Translations under genes and position numbers: made by a program
NCBI GenBank assembly: GCA_021808105.1
Contig: JAKBCC010000018.1
Coordinates: 1-43,110 of the forward strand
DNA from: Planctomycetota bacterium
GTDB lineage: Bacteria > Planctomycetota > Phycisphaerae > WQYP01
Direction: 5' to 3'
DNA: 43,110 bases
In this document: positions 1 to 9,563 of the stretch, piece by piece
Position numbering within the stretch: position 1 is the first letter of the stretch
Layout of the letters: every line of letters starts with the position of its first letter
The notes under the pieces: model-generated
Database searches by the model: none
What the model saw: the letters and a program-made list of their open reading frames with translations, nothing else
What the model was told of the DNA's origin: nothing

Positions 1-519
1 ATCACAGCGGGGAATATTTATACGGTTTCAGCGGTTTTGTCCCCAACATCTGGAGCCACTGGGAACTGGCTTGCCATGGGCTTTCTGGACGGCGGCAGCT
101 TGTTCAACAACCCCACGAAGACATCGGGCCCTTGGATGCTGTTGACGGATGCTGGCCAAACTCAAACTTTTGGCGGGCCGGGAGTCAATAACCAATATGC
201 AGCGGGCACCACAAACGGCAACGTCACTGGCGGCACGGCCGAGGTGGTATTGAACACCAGCAGCGCACAATGGACAACGCAGTGGCTTTACGAGGCTCCG
301 AGCGCCACCAGCTTTACATCTCTGGGCACGTACACCTATGCCGCAGGTGCAAATCCGACCACTCTGGGCGGAGTTGGAATCGCCGACTATCAATCTGCGC
401 CAGGTCAAATACAGAATTTCCAGTTTACGTCCGTGGCAACACCGGAACCGGCTACCTTCGGGATTTTTGGAATTGGCATTGCGGGGTTGCTGCTTTTGAA
501 GAAACGCCGCACGGCCTGA
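1..519 (+). CDS. PEP-CTERM sorted surface/exported protein, C-terminal part
   Basis: The gene is cut by the left edge of the window: the frame is open from base 1 and ends at TGA 517-519. The visible 172 residues are rich in Gly, Thr, Ser and Asn, as in a secreted beta-sandwich protein. The C-terminus is a textbook PEP-CTERM signal: the motif TPEPATFG, a hydrophobic stretch (IFGIGIAGLLLL), then a basic tail KKRRTA. In this family an exosortase recognises the tail and processes the protein at the membrane, so it probably ends up at the cell surface or in the matrix. The globular part is not recognised. A strong terminator follows 60 bp downstream, so this is the last gene of its transcript. 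Confidence 0.8.
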   Translation: MTAGNIYTVSAVLSPTSGATGNWLAMGFLDGGSLFNNPTKTSGPWMLLTDAGQTQTFGGPGVNNQYAAGTTNGNVTGGTAEVVLNTSSAQWTTQWLYEAPSATSFTSLGTYTYAAGANPTTLGGVGIADYQSAPGQIQNFQFTSVATPEPATFGIFGIGIAGLLLLKKRRTA

Positions 520-577
520 TGGCTGCGGTAAGCTGAAAATAGCTCAGGCTTCCAGGCCCTGTGGGTGTTGAAATCAC

Positions 578-614
578 AAGGCCCGACCGCGACTGCGGCG
601 GTTGGGCCTTTCTT
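578..614 (+). terminator. Intrinsic terminator after the PEP-CTERM gene
   Basis: The arms 578-590 (AAGGCCCGACCGC) and 598-610 (GCGGTTGGGCCTT) pair over 13 bp with one G-T wobble around a 7-nt loop. The right arm runs into a short T-rich tail (CTTTCTT). The position, 59 bp after the stop codon, fits factor-independent termination of the upstream gene. Confidence 0.75.
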
Positions 615-710
615 AACACGGCGGCAGTACCGATGCCCAGGGGTCGCCTGTTTTCGATCCGCCCCGCAGTCGAGTTTCTTAATCGGTTGAGACCGACATA
701 GGAGTTTACC

Positions 711-1595
711 ATGAAACGTCGCGGCTTCACCCTTATCGAGCTATTGGTGGTGATCAGCATCATCGCCCTGTTAATCGCACTGCTGTTGCCCGCATTGGCG
801 GCGGCTCGCGTGCAGGCTCTGCGCATTGAATGCGCGGCAAATATAAGATCGCTTTCCCAGGCCGTGGTCGAATACGGTCAAAGCAACCGCGACAAGTATC
901 CGGAAAGCAATCTTACCAATTGGTCCTATGGCGGACTGGGATATTATCAGAATAACTATGAACCATGGGGCCTGGCGGAGCTTTACTCCACTCACATATT
1001 AACCAATCCTGCGTTCATGTATTGCCCGCAGTCCGGCTTCTTCGGGGCACAGGGGCCTTTTGCCAACCTGACATATCCCGCGACGGCCTATTTGCCCGAT
1101 GCGGTGACGCAATACATTGCTTTGGGTTCCCAAAACACCATCAACAATTGGGCAACACACTTAAATTGGTATGAAGTCTATTCCAGTTACTGCTATTGGT
1201 ACCAGCGTCCCAATGCCGTAGAGACTCTTAGTAACGCCTATTCACCGCCCGGAACCTGGCCCACCAAGGGGTTGGTCATCAACCCCGTAACCGAGCAGGT
1301 GAATGTTAATTACAACTACATCACCAACCCGGCGGTCGCCTACACACAAACACCAACCAGCCCGGGAGCGACCATTTTAATTACTGACCTGACAGCCTCT
1401 TACCGTGGTTCGTTTACCACATTTTATTCCAGCGGCTATGGCCGATCCTCTAACTCCCTTCTCAGCAACCACATGGACGCCGCAACCGGTGCACCCGATG
1501 GTGCCAATATTGGTTATGCCGACGGTTCAGTGTCGTGGCTGCCCTTCGGAAAATTGGTGGTTGGCTCAACGTATCTGAATGACTATTGGAACTGA
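711..1595 (+). CDS. Type II secretion pseudopilin-like protein (prepilin N-terminus, H-X9-DG class)
   Basis: This 294-residue protein opens with a type III prepilin signal: short basic leader MKRRG, then [20 protein letters not shown]. Prepilin peptidase should cut between G5 and F6, and Glu sits at mature position 5. The helix continues into [23 protein letters not shown], a common planctomycete pattern. Near the C-terminus, [22 protein letters not shown] matches the H-X9-DG tail of these expanded families (the spacing here is eight residues). The middle is Tyr/Asn-rich, as in an extracellular globular head. Start ATG 711 has GGAG at 701-704. Such proteins are numerous in Planctomycetota and are thought to be surface or pseudopilus components; the specific function is unknown. 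Confidence 0.85.
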   Translation: MKRRGFTLIELLVVISIIALLIALLLPALAAARVQALRIECAANIRSLSQAVVEYGQSNRDKYPESNLTNWSYGGLGYYQNNYEPWGLAELYSTHILTNPAFMYCPQSGFFGAQGPFANLTYPATAYLPDAVTQYIALGSQNTINNWATHLNWYEVYSSYCYWYQRPNAVETLSNAYSPPGTWPTKGLVINPVTEQVNVNYNYITNPAVAYTQTPTSPGATILITDLTASYRGSFTTFYSSGYGRSSNSLLSNHMDAATGAPDGANIGYADGSVSWLPFGKLVVGSTYLNDYWN

Positions 1596-1734
1596 TCCGT
1601 ATACGCGTCAACACGCCCGCCCGGACGCCTGGAGCACGGCAATTTTCCGGGCATGGCCGAAATAACGCTAAATCAGGCGTAAATCACAATGTTTTTTACC
1701 GTCGCGTCAAGAGCCTGCCAGAGATTCTTTTATC

Positions 1735-1816
1735 GTGCGTTCCACCACCGGCAGAGCCGGCGGCTTTGTGAAGCTTTCCCGCACGGTGCGTTGCCAGGAA
1801 ATATTGCCACGCCCGG
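1735..1816 (+). repeat. REP-like dispersed intergenic repeat, copy A
   Basis: The core CCACCGGCAGAGCCGGCGG folds into a short hairpin, and outer GTGCG/CGCAC segments can pair around it. The 80-bp stretch, ending GGAAATATTGCCACGC, is closely matched at 32334-32406 and more loosely at 8912-8982. Copies A and C also share GCCGAAATAACG upstream (about 1655 and 32269), so the full unit may be about 150 bp. Confidence 0.7.
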
Positions 1817-1919
1817 AGCTTGTCCAAGTAGTGCCCGGGATTGCGATGGCGTGCTTTTTGTACCCCCCACTGCAGCGCGGCTTTACCATCGTGTTAAGGT
1901 ACGCGTTGTCACGATCTGT

Positions 1920-2003
1920 AGAGCACCGGATGATTAATCCGGTGGTTGATCCAGTGCCGCCAACGAACCACCGGGTTACCACCACGGTGCTCTCTAACCA
2001 CGA
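1920..2003. repeat. Large imperfect inverted repeat
   Basis: Two nested pairs of arms are visible: AGAGCACC (1920-1927) with GGTGCTCT (1996-2003), and CCGGTGGTT (1939-1947) with AACCACCGG (1976-1984). Weaker complementarity continues outside to about 1903 and 2015. The structure could form a long stem-loop in RNA or a cruciform in DNA. Its role is unknown. Confidence 0.55.
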
Positions 2004-2115
2004 CGCGCCCGCGCTTACCGCCTTTTGAAATTGAAAGTAACTGCTACAATCAGGCAAACCGAATTTCCTTTTATTCCTTCAAGGCCCATGACATGCAACC
2101 TCGGAGCAGACATCA

Positions 2116-5100
2116 ATGAAAAGAATAATGGCTTACCGCAAAATTACATATAGTCTTTTGGCATTGTTTTTCTGTGCCGCTCATCCGTGTCTTGCGGCCC
2201 CAGCGGCAGTCAACATTGCGCCAACGGCCCTGCGGTGCGACTATTCTGTACGCCCATTGGGAATTCAGAGCTCCCACCCGCGCCTTGGCTGGCAACTGAG
2301 CGCAGATTGGACCAGCCTGACCGGCTTGCGCCAAACTGCCTATCAGATTTTAGTGGCCTCCAGCCGCGCAACATTACTGGCCAATTCCGGCGATCTTTGG
2401 AACTCACTCAAGGTGTCGTCCAATCAGTCTGTGAACATCCGCTACGCCGGTCGGCAACTGGTGTCCGGTCAGCGATGCTGGTGGAAAGTGCGCGTGTGGG
2501 GTGCATCCGGCCACGCTTCCGCGTGGAGCAAGCCGGCATTGTGGACGATGGGACTGCTGACCAGAAGCCAATGGCATGCCCGATGGATTTCCGCACCGCG
2601 GCCCATGTCCGGTGCAGCATTGCAACATCTTTCCTGGGTTTGGCTGCCGGGCGTTGGCATTAACGCTCCGGTGGGGAGCGTTTACTTCCGCAAAATTATT
2701 TATTTGCCACCCGGTCAAATCCTCACCAAGGCACAGTTCGATTTAACCGCTGATAATAATTTCCAGTTATTCATCAATGGCAAATTCGCCGGTGCCGGAA
2801 TGCATTGGCGCATCATGCAGCGAATCAATGCTATGCCGCTTCTACACCCGGGCCGAAATGTTCTGGCAATTTTGGCGACCAACGGCGGAACGTCACCAAA
2901 TCCTGCGGGATTATTTGGCCTGCTGACGATAACCCCGCGCAACGGAAAGCCGCAGACCGTGCCCGTCGATACAACTTGGAAAATTTCCCGCGTGCGGAGG
3001 CCGGGCTGGAAAAGTTTGCAATTTAATGCTGCGGGCTGGAAAAACGCTGCGGTGATTGCCGCCTATGGCAGCGGCCCGTGGGGCAAAGTGAGACCGCCGA
3101 TGACCGGATTGCCGATGTTTCGCCATACCTTAACCGTTGATAAACCGATCGCCCATGCCGTGGTGTATATTTCCGGTCTGGGGCAATATAAATTGTTAAT
3201 AAATGGTCATAAAATCGGGCACGATGTCATGCAACCCGCCTGGACCGATTACCGCAAGGTCGTGGACTACAACACCTACACGGTCACGCGCCGGTTGCAT
3301 CGCGGCAAAAACACTCTGGGCGTCATGCTGGGGACCGGAATGTACGACAGCGCCGACTTTCCGGGCCGATACAACCATGCCCCGGCGAGTTTTGGCCCAC
3401 CGAAAATGATTATGCAGTTGCACATCACGTTCAAAGACGGAACATCGCAAAATATTGTCAGCAGTAGCCAGTGGCGCACGGCACCGGGGCCGATTACATT
3501 TTGTAATGTCTATGGCGGAGAGGATTACAACGCCCTGGAAGCTGTTCCCGGCTGGGATAAGCCGAAGTTTAACGCATCGCATTGGCATTATGCCGTTGAA
3601 ACGCATGGCCCGGGCGGCGTGCTGACGGCACAAATCGCTCCGCCGGTAAAGGTCATGCAGGTCTATAAACCCGTTCGCGTCACGCATCCACGAACGGGAG
3701 TAAGCGTTTATGATCTCGGCCAGAACATGGCAGGCCGATTTGTTATCAAGGCTCGCGGACCGGCGGGTTCGCAGCTTGTTGTGTATCCTTCGGAATTATT
3801 GCATCCCGATGGCACGCAGTGGCAATCCTGCGCGGGGCCAATATGGTGCACGTATACGCTCAACGGTAAAGGCGTGGAGACATTTCATCCACTATTTTCC
3901 TATTTCGGCTTTCGCTATGTGCAGGTCAACGCCGCACCAGCACCCAATTCCACTGTTCTACCGGTGGTATTGGCGGTGACCGGTCAGGCCACGCATACCT
4001 CGGCCCCGACCATTGGCCGTTTTGCATGCAGTAACAAACTGCTAAACCAGATTCATCACCTGATCACCATGGCCATGGTCAACAACATGGTCAGCATCAT
4101 CACCGACTGCCCTACACGGGAAAAAACCGGTTGGCTGGAGGATACGTACCTGGCGGGGCCGGGGATTATGGACAATTATTTCGTGCCGAAGTTGTACGAG
4201 CAAACGGCGGACAATATGCGTATTGCACAGCGGCCCAACGGCATGGTCCCCGATTTCGCCCCGACCTACTTCAATTATTCCAACGGGTTTATCGATTCCC
4301 CGGAATGGGGTAGTGCTGCAATTCTGGATCCCTGGCTGACCTACCAGTTCTTCGGGGACAAACACATATTGTCGCAAAATTATCAGATGATGATCCGCTA
4401 CGTGCTTTACCTCAAATCACGGGCACACAATGATATTATTGCCTATGGCTTAGGCGACTGGTACGACCTTGGCCCGCGGGCACCAGGGGTGGAGCAATTA
4501 ACCGGCATCGGTGTAACGGCCACGGCAACATGGTACCGTGATTTAACCACGCTGGTAAAAATCTCCCATATATTGGGCCACCCTCATGCCGCAGCGCATT
4601 TCGCCGCCGAGGCCAAACAGGTCCGAGCGGCATTCAACCGAAAATTCTACCATCCGGCAACCGGCCAATATGATCGCGGCAGCCAGTGCGCCAATGCCAT
4701 GGCCCTGGCAACCGGGCTGGTGAAAAAAGCCGACCGGAAACAAGTGTTGTTAAACCTCATCGCCAACATCCATGCGCATGGTGATCACACCACCGCAGGC
4801 GATATTGGATTTCACTATGTCGTACAGGCCTTGACCAATGCTGGACAGGCACAATTGCTCTACAAAATGGCCACGCAAACCACGCCGCCGAGCTACGGCT
4901 ACCAGCTTGCCCACGGCGCAACATCATTAACCGAAGCCTGGGATGCCCTGCCGCAGGATTCTCAGGACCACTTCATGCTGGGACACATTGAACAATGGCT
5001 TTTCCAAGGCCTGGGCGGAATCCGTCTGGATATGGCCCGCAAGCCTGGACGGCAGTTGGAAATACGGCCGGCGATTGTCGGAAATCTCAGATGGGTGCGT

Positions 5101-5364
5101 GTGAGCTACGATTCCGCGATGGGGCGCGTTGTCAGTCACTGGCGGCATGTTGGTAATCGAGTGACGATGCACGTCGTTATTCCTCCCAATGTCACAGCCT
5201 GCGTCTATATTCCGACACGAAACGCGACGATCGTGCGTGTGAACGGTCAATTGCTGTCCGCCGCAGGCTTGGAAATTGTGCATGGCCGTACCCCACACCC
5301 CGAAAGTGTAATCTGTCAGGTTCCCTCGGGAAGCTATCGCTTCAATTCATTTATTTCGCCGTGA
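2116..5364 (+). CDS. Secreted alpha-L-rhamnosidase, glycoside hydrolase family 78
   Basis: This 1082-residue enzyme has a signal peptide (about residues 1-27, ending CLAAPA), so it acts outside the cytoplasm. It would release terminal alpha-L-rhamnose from plant or algal polysaccharides. The family layout is visible: an N-terminal Ig-like region (about 30-145), a further beta-sandwich, the rhamnosidase N domain from about F335 (ISGLGQYKLLINGHKIG), a jelly-roll region, then the alpha/alpha barrel. DCPTREK at 664-670 followed by GWLED matches the family's catalytic stretch. D664, E669 and D676 have the same spacing as Asp567, Glu572 and Asp579 of Bacillus RhaB. SLTEAWD places the second acidic residue at E940. 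ATG 2116 is preferred over ATG 2128 because GGAG lies 9 nt before it. The gene is convergent with a GH79-like gene. Confidence 0.93.
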   Translation: MKRIMAYRKITYSLLALFFCAAHPCLAAPAAVNIAPTALRCDYSVRPLGIQSSHPRLGWQLSADWTSLTGLRQTAYQILVASSRATLLANSGDLWNSLKVSSNQSVNIRYAGRQLVSGQRCWWKVRVWGASGHASAWSKPALWTMGLLTRSQWHARWISAPRPMSGAALQHLSWVWLPGVGINAPVGSVYFRKIIYLPPGQILTKAQFDLTADNNFQLFINGKFAGAGMHWRIMQRINAMPLLHPGRNVLAILATNGGTSPNPAGLFGLLTITPRNGKPQTVPVDTTWKISRVRRPGWKSLQFNAAGWKNAAVIAAYGSGPWGKVRPPMTGLPMFRHTLTVDKPIAHAVVYISGLGQYKLLINGHKIGHDVMQPAWTDYRKVVDYNTYTVTRRLHRGKNTLGVMLGTGMYDSADFPGRYNHAPASFGPPKMIMQLHITFKDGTSQNIVSSSQWRTAPGPITFCNVYGGEDYNALEAVPGWDKPKFNASHWHYAVETHGPGGVLTAQIAPPVKVMQVYKPVRVTHPRTGVSVYDLGQNMAGRFVIKARGPAGSQLVVYPSELLHPDGTQWQSCAGPIWCTYTLNGKGVETFHPLFSYFGFRYVQVNAAPAPNSTVLPVVLAVTGQATHTSAPTIGRFACSNKLLNQIHHLITMAMVNNMVSIITDCPTREKTGWLEDTYLAGPGIMDNYFVPKLYEQTADNMRIAQRPNGMVPDFAPTYFNYSNGFIDSPEWGSAAILDPWLTYQFFGDKHILSQNYQMMIRYVLYLKSRAHNDIIAYGLGDWYDLGPRAPGVEQLTGIGVTATATWYRDLTTLVKISHILGHPHAAAHFAAEAKQVRAAFNRKFYHPATGQYDRGSQCANAMALATGLVKKADRKQVLLNLIANIHAHGDHTTAGDIGFHYVVQALTNAGQAQLLYKMATQTTPPSYGYQLAHGATSLTEAWDALPQDSQDHFMLGHIEQWLFQGLGGIRLDMARKPGRQLEIRPAIVGNLRWVRVSYDSAMGRVVSHWRHVGNRVTMHVVIPPNVTACVYIPTRNATIVRVNGQLLSAAGLEIVHGRTPHPESVICQVPSGSYRFNSFISP

Positions 5365-5718
5365 TTTGAAGGCTACGGCCCAGCCAGAGCCTACCGCCGA
5401 TGCCCCATTGCTTACACTGGCGGTGCACAGGGCCGCACGCGAATGTTTCCCCGTTATCCATCTTTATTCATCTTTGTTTATCCTTGGCTTCAATGTTTTG
5501 ACCTGTGCGGCTCAATCAGCGTTGGCAACAGTCTTGTTGAAGTAACTACAGCCATTTTGCGGTGGTGCCATCAAGCCATCTGGTGTCAAGCCATCTGGCC
5601 GATCCACTGCAAAATCCGACCGCTTCAACCTGTATGGTGGGACCGAGTGAACGCGGACAGGCTCCTATACTTACTTTTGAATCTCACTACCGCCCCTGCG
5701 GGGCAACTTGCGACCGAT
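5365..5718. other. Convergent intergenic region, no gene seen
   Basis: These 354 bp separate the 3' ends of the GH78 and GH79 genes. They contain a 13-bp direct repeat TCAAGCCATCTGG (5571-5583 and 5586-5598) and a small GC hairpin GCCCC-TGC-GGGGC (5692-5704) near the end of the minus-strand gene. Neither has a T-tract. Reading frames here lack a ribosome site and resemble no known family. Confidence 0.5.
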
Positions 5719-7221
5719 TTATTTTCCGGGAGAAGGCATCACCACAACGGATATTGAATACGGTTTTACGACCAGCGGCGCACTGGCGTGAACCTGCCGC
5801 ACGAATGATGGCTTGCCAACCAAGCGACCATTTTTGCCTCCGTCAAATGTCAACCCGTCAAGTTTTACACCATACTCAGCGGAGATGCTCGGGCCCGTCA
5901 GGGTGTAGTGGCGAAGATGTTTCCCGGCGGGGAAATTCAACCGCACTTTCGTTGGGTGGCTGCTTTTATTGATAATCGCAATTCGCACCATGCCGTCGGC
6001 AGCCCTGGCGGCCCATATTTTTACATTCAAATGCGTATGATATGTTACGGGAATCAGTCGCGCGCGATTCTGGATCGTTCGAGCAAACGCCAACATGCCG
6101 TAGAATAATGGCCGCACCCGCAAGGGCTGATGCGGATGGAAATACACCGGATCATAATTGCCGGGAAATTGATCAAACCCCTCTGATAAATGTATGTTCA
6201 CACCCGCCCCGCCGACGTAAGCTATTTCAAAAAGCGTATCGGCTCCCCACAACGCGGAGGCGAACGTGTTACTCACTCCGAGCTTGCCACCGTTCCATGC
6301 GGAGTTCATTTCACCATAACGCACCGGGATGTGGTATGGCTTGGCGGCAGCCAGCGACGGAAGCATAAGATGGGCAAAACTGGTGGCGGAAGCATTTTTC
6401 AATAAATTGGCGATGCTGCAAAACACCGGGGATCTGGGATTTTTGACGGTCGCCCCGGTGGGATAGCGATGCAGCGAAACAATACCAAGCCGACGGTGTT
6501 CCAAGGCAATAAACCTCGGAATGTCGCGCAACCAGCCGCCGCCAAAGGCCGGCCCTTCGATTTGTTGCCCATTGGCCAGATAGGGTCTGATGGCGTTGTA
6601 ATAGCGTGTCCAGCGCTTGAGATACAGGGCCAAGGTGTTGTGCTGCCAGATACCGCCAAAGCGATGGAAGAAATCCGGTTCATTGCCGATTTCATAGCCG
6701 GCGATATGCCGGTTGCCAATGATCCGTCGGCACGCTTGCACAAGTTTTATGGCCAAATTGGGGCGATTATCCCCGAGGTTTAAGCCGATGACGTATTTGC
6801 ATCCGGTCCGGGCGGAAACCGTGGCCAGCAGTCGAAGCATATTATTGGTAATGTTGACATGGACAAATTTCGGCAAGCTATGATTCCGGGGCAGATTGTA
6901 CGTAGACTCATCCTGGGAATTGCCGCCAATGCGCAGTAACGGAGGGCCGTTGTAGCGTGCCAGCAGTTTAATCAGGCCAATCATGGTCGCCTGCCGTCCA
7001 TAGCGCGGCGTAAAAAGCTGATTGACCAGCGGCCACTCAATGGAAAATCCCAAGTATGATTCTGGAATCGTGCGCCCCGCGTTATGAAAGCCAATAGCGG
7101 CGGATATCGCCGACGACTCAACAGGTTTGGCGGCGTGTTCTTGAGCATTCCCGGGCACGCAATAGAGCAGAGTTGGGGCCGCAATAAACAACATACCGAT
7201 CCATTGACAGTTCTTTTTCAT
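5719..7221 (-). CDS. Secreted glycoside hydrolase, GH79 (beta-glucuronidase/heparanase) type
   Basis: This 500-residue protein starts with a signal peptide (about 1-26). The fold signature is a GH79-like TIM barrel: GFSIEWPLVNQLF near residue 58, LLRIGGNSQDES (95-106), YEIGNEPDFF with the predicted acid/base E181, and RYGEMNSAWNGG with the predicted nucleophile E304. A C-terminal beta domain of about 100 residues follows (VRIAIINKSSHPTKVRLNF...). Family members remove glucuronic acid from proteoglycans, arabinogalactans or similar glycans; the exact substrate cannot be read from the sequence. ATG 7221 has GGAG 6 nt upstream. It lies 153 bp downstream of the HEAT/STN-like gene on the same strand and faces the rhamnosidase, which suggests a joint role on a glycan containing rhamnose and glucuronic acid. 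Confidence 0.82.
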   Translation of the reverse strand: MKKNCQWIGMLFIAAPTLLYCVPGNAQEHAAKPVESSAISAAIGFHNAGRTIPESYLGFSIEWPLVNQLFTPRYGRQATMIGLIKLLARYNGPPLLRIGGNSQDESTYNLPRNHSLPKFVHVNITNNMLRLLATVSARTGCKYVIGLNLGDNRPNLAIKLVQACRRIIGNRHIAGYEIGNEPDFFHRFGGIWQHNTLALYLKRWTRYYNAIRPYLANGQQIEGPAFGGGWLRDIPRFIALEHRRLGIVSLHRYPTGATVKNPRSPVFCSIANLLKNASATSFAHLMLPSLAAAKPYHIPVRYGEMNSAWNGGKLGVSNTFASALWGADTLFEIAYVGGAGVNIHLSEGFDQFPGNYDPVYFHPHQPLRVRPLFYGMLAFARTIQNRARLIPVTYHTHLNVKIWAARAADGMVRIAIINKSSHPTKVRLNFPAGKHLRHYTLTGPSISAEYGVKLDGLTFDGGKNGRLVGKPSFVRQVHASAPLVVKPYSISVVVMPSPGK

Positions 7222-7374
7222 CGTTTACTCCACATTGACGAACGAGATGATATTATTTCCTGGTTTGCATTGCCATTGCCGTCAGTGACGCCGCCGGGAT
7301 CAGCCATGCGCAGTGGCGGCCTGATCAAAGTTTGCTCCCTTGCCGTATCCAAAGAGTCACGCGGAATAACCCAC

Positions 7375-8745
7375 TTACGGCATAGGAATATTTTTCAGAT
7401 TCAGTGGAATCTGCAGGCTTTGCTGCCGGGTGAAAACGTCCATGCGAAATTCAGCGGGCTTGCCTCCCATGACGTTGACGCTATATGTCATGCCTTGCGG
7501 GCCACCTCCGCCGCCGCTCCAACCGTTGGCTTGAATAGTGCGGCCGCCGGCGGAAATAATGGTGGCGGAGTTCACCTGTCCAAGCTGGTTCATGATATTC
7601 TGCAGATTTGAATTCGGGTTGTAGGCACCGGTGGGTTGGAGAATGCGGTAGGCAAAGTGCCACCCTCCAGGTTGGCCGGTGCAGGGACCAACGGAGATTT
7701 TTATTCCATCGATGGATGCGCTGACCGCTCCTTTAGCTTTGAATTTCAAATCCAGGACTTTCCTGTGCCACGATATAATGGCCGGGATGTATCCTTTTAA
7801 TTCGGTGATGGCCGTTCCCGGATGGGGTGGCCATTGCAAGGGAATGTTGAAATTCGCCACGCCACCCATCTGACTGCCGCCATACCAAATATTGCCGGGC
7901 GTGGGGGTCATAAGGGAATTGCCATGGTTATCTAACGCTTTGGTCACCACGGCCTGCTGAATTTGCAGGGGGCCTGTTTTTCCGGGAATCGACAGCAGCA
8001 CCGCCTGAATATTAAATGTTTGTGCCGCAGAAGGCCCGGACGGCATAAAAGTTACGCTGCGGTTATAGGTGACGCTTTGCGCCGTAATAGCGAAGCCGCC
8101 TTCAATATCAATGCTGTGCCCTTTGCCCAGCACACCATTTTGTATCAGCGTCAATTGCTGTGGATTACCATAATAGCCTGGCGAGGGAGAAACGCCGGTG
8201 AGAACCGCCAGTTTCTGCATGACTTGCCAGAACGGCACTTTATCAGCATGAATGGTGACCTGCGGCATCATGCCCTGAGTGCCGTTGACAAAATTGGGTA
8301 TCGTTCCCGCCTGCCGACATACGCGGTCAAATGCCTCTTCGGCAGAAATATCTTCAGCATTTAAGGTAATCAGCGGTCCCCGCAGAAGATCGGCATGGGC
8401 GATGTGCCGCAGACTTTGGCGCAATACATGCCGCATCTCCGGCGTGGTCAAGCCCGCCAGAGCTTTTTTCATTTCCGGCACGGCGGCATCACCCGCGGCA
8501 GACAAGTTTTTGGCGGCGGCGTGGCGTATCGAATAGCGGTGGCTGCCCAATTGCAGAATCCAATGCTGGATATCTTTTTGGCTGGGCTGACTCAACGCGG
8601 GCTTGGCGGAGGTCGGCAACAGGCCCGCCGCGGGTGCCGCGCAAAGATTACAACTCACAAAAGCTGTAAGCGCGGACACACATAAAATAGCAATCCATAA
8701 TTCAGTACCTGTACCGCCGCTCTTTTGGAACACTTGCTTAAGCAT
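7375..8745 (-). CDS. Secreted HEAT-repeat/STN-like protein of unknown function
   Basis: This 456-residue protein has an N-terminal hydrophobic segment (about 16-38, ending CAAPAAG) that looks like a signal peptide. Residues about 56-120 resemble a HEAT-like helical repeat (DIQHWILQLGSHRYSIRHAAAKNLSAAG). The next part, LNAEDISAEEAFDRVCRQAG...VTIHADKVPFWQVMQKLAVLTG, resembles the small STN/secretin N domains in which a beta-alpha module is followed by a 'what happens when' style of ligand surface. The C-terminal half is beta-rich with a Gly-rich stretch (WSGGGGGPQG). Start ATG 8745 has AAGGAG 7 nt upstream. No catalytic motif is visible. It is probably an exported lineage-specific protein, possibly co-transcribed with the GH79 gene. 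Confidence 0.65.
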   Translation of the reverse strand: MLKQVFQKSGGTGTELWIAILCVSALTAFVSCNLCAAPAAGLLPTSAKPALSQPSQKDIQHWILQLGSHRYSIRHAAAKNLSAAGDAAVPEMKKALAGLTTPEMRHVLRQSLRHIAHADLLRGPLITLNAEDISAEEAFDRVCRQAGTIPNFVNGTQGMMPQVTIHADKVPFWQVMQKLAVLTGVSPSPGYYGNPQQLTLIQNGVLGKGHSIDIEGGFAITAQSVTYNRSVTFMPSGPSAAQTFNIQAVLLSIPGKTGPLQIQQAVVTKALDNHGNSLMTPTPGNIWYGGSQMGGVANFNIPLQWPPHPGTAITELKGYIPAIISWHRKVLDLKFKAKGAVSASIDGIKISVGPCTGQPGGWHFAYRILQPTGAYNPNSNLQNIMNQLGQVNSATIISAGGRTIQANGWSGGGGGPQGMTYSVNVMGGKPAEFRMDVFTRQQSLQIPLNLKNIPMP

Positions 8746-8911
8746 CCGCGCACTCCTTCGTTAATCCTTGATTGATCAGGTTTATTGATAATCGGCGGCA
8801 CGATTTTGCCAGCCGTAATGCCTTGATGATAAACGGTGCCCGTACCTGCGGCAAACGGTGAGCTTTCCGTATGGCATACGCCGTGCGTTGGGGCGGCCGT
8901 GTCCCGTTAGC

Positions 8912-8982
8912 GGGCGTTATACCACCGGCAGAGCCGGCGGCTATGTGATGTTTTCCGGACGGCAGGGTCACGCGGAAATAGT
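8912..8982 (+). repeat. REP-like dispersed intergenic repeat, copy B
   Basis: ACCACCGGCAGAGCCGGCGG followed by CTATGTGA matches the cores at 1735 and 32334, and GGAAATA occurs at the expected distance. The flanks are more diverged than in copies A and C. A small hairpin CCCG-TTAG-CGGG lies directly upstream (about 8903-8914). Confidence 0.6.
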
Positions 8983-9011
8983 GTCAGTGTCACGAGCATG
9001 GAACCCAACCA

Positions 9012-9060
9012 ACTATCCGCGAAATCCGCGGTCCTTTTTACAGTCCATTTTGAATACTTA
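9012..9060 (+). repeat. TATCCGCG-type dispersed repeat, copy 1
   Basis: The sequence has TATCCGCGAAATCCGCGG, then CCTTTTTA, and ends in TTTTGAATACTT. The same order of pieces occurs at 17376-17433 and 19837-19893, where one more TTATCCGCG unit is inserted. All three copies lie in gaps between genes. Confidence 0.65.
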
Positions 9061-9563
9061 CTGCGTCCCCGTTTCCCTTCGTATGGCATACCACTCATAT
9101 CTACAACTCATTACCTCACAAGCCGCGCGATAAACAACCGAGGGCTTGGCGCGCCGGGGAAGGCCGGTTCTTCGGCGCGATCCGGTTTGCGTTCACACCG
9201 CCCCATTCCGGCCCACGCCCCCCATGGCAAATGGATCGTCCGGTGGCACGCCCGCAGGACGGCTTTCCGTTCTTCGGCGGTGCCTCCACGGAAAATCCTG
9301 CTTTTTTCGGAATTTTGCCTCTGCTATCCCCCTCCGGTACGCAGTTCCCCATAAGCGCTGAACCGGTGACACAGGAGCCGGCCCAACTCCTTGCTATACA
9401 TGTAGTTATGTTTGCTTGTACCGGCGGACGGTGGTCTATAAAACGGGCCTTTTTACCAGCGCGGGGGGCATAACTTACAGCCGTAAAAAATTCTTTTTGG
9501 GGTTCGGTGTCGCGCGTCAAATTCCCTTAAAATCATGCTTTTTTGTACGGCGACGCCCGACCC

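Larger units (their letters stand above)
1596..2115. other. Intergenic region with a REP-like repeat and an inverted repeat
   Basis: No convincing gene is present in these 520 bp. The region holds copy A of the REP-like element (1735-1816) and a large imperfect inverted repeat (1920-2003). The last 75 bp are AT-richer and contain TACAAT, a possible -10 box for the GH78 gene, but no good -35 at the right distance. GGAG at 2103-2106 is the ribosome binding site of the next gene. Confidence 0.6.

Noticed and set aside
1900-2020. An integron attC site
   Set aside because: The paired arms are not flanked by convincing R'/R'' core sites, and no integrase or gene cassettes are seen.
9116-9520. A 134-codon frame on the minus strand in the long gap
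   Set aside because: The translation is rich in Arg, Pro and Gly, has no ribosome site and resembles no family.
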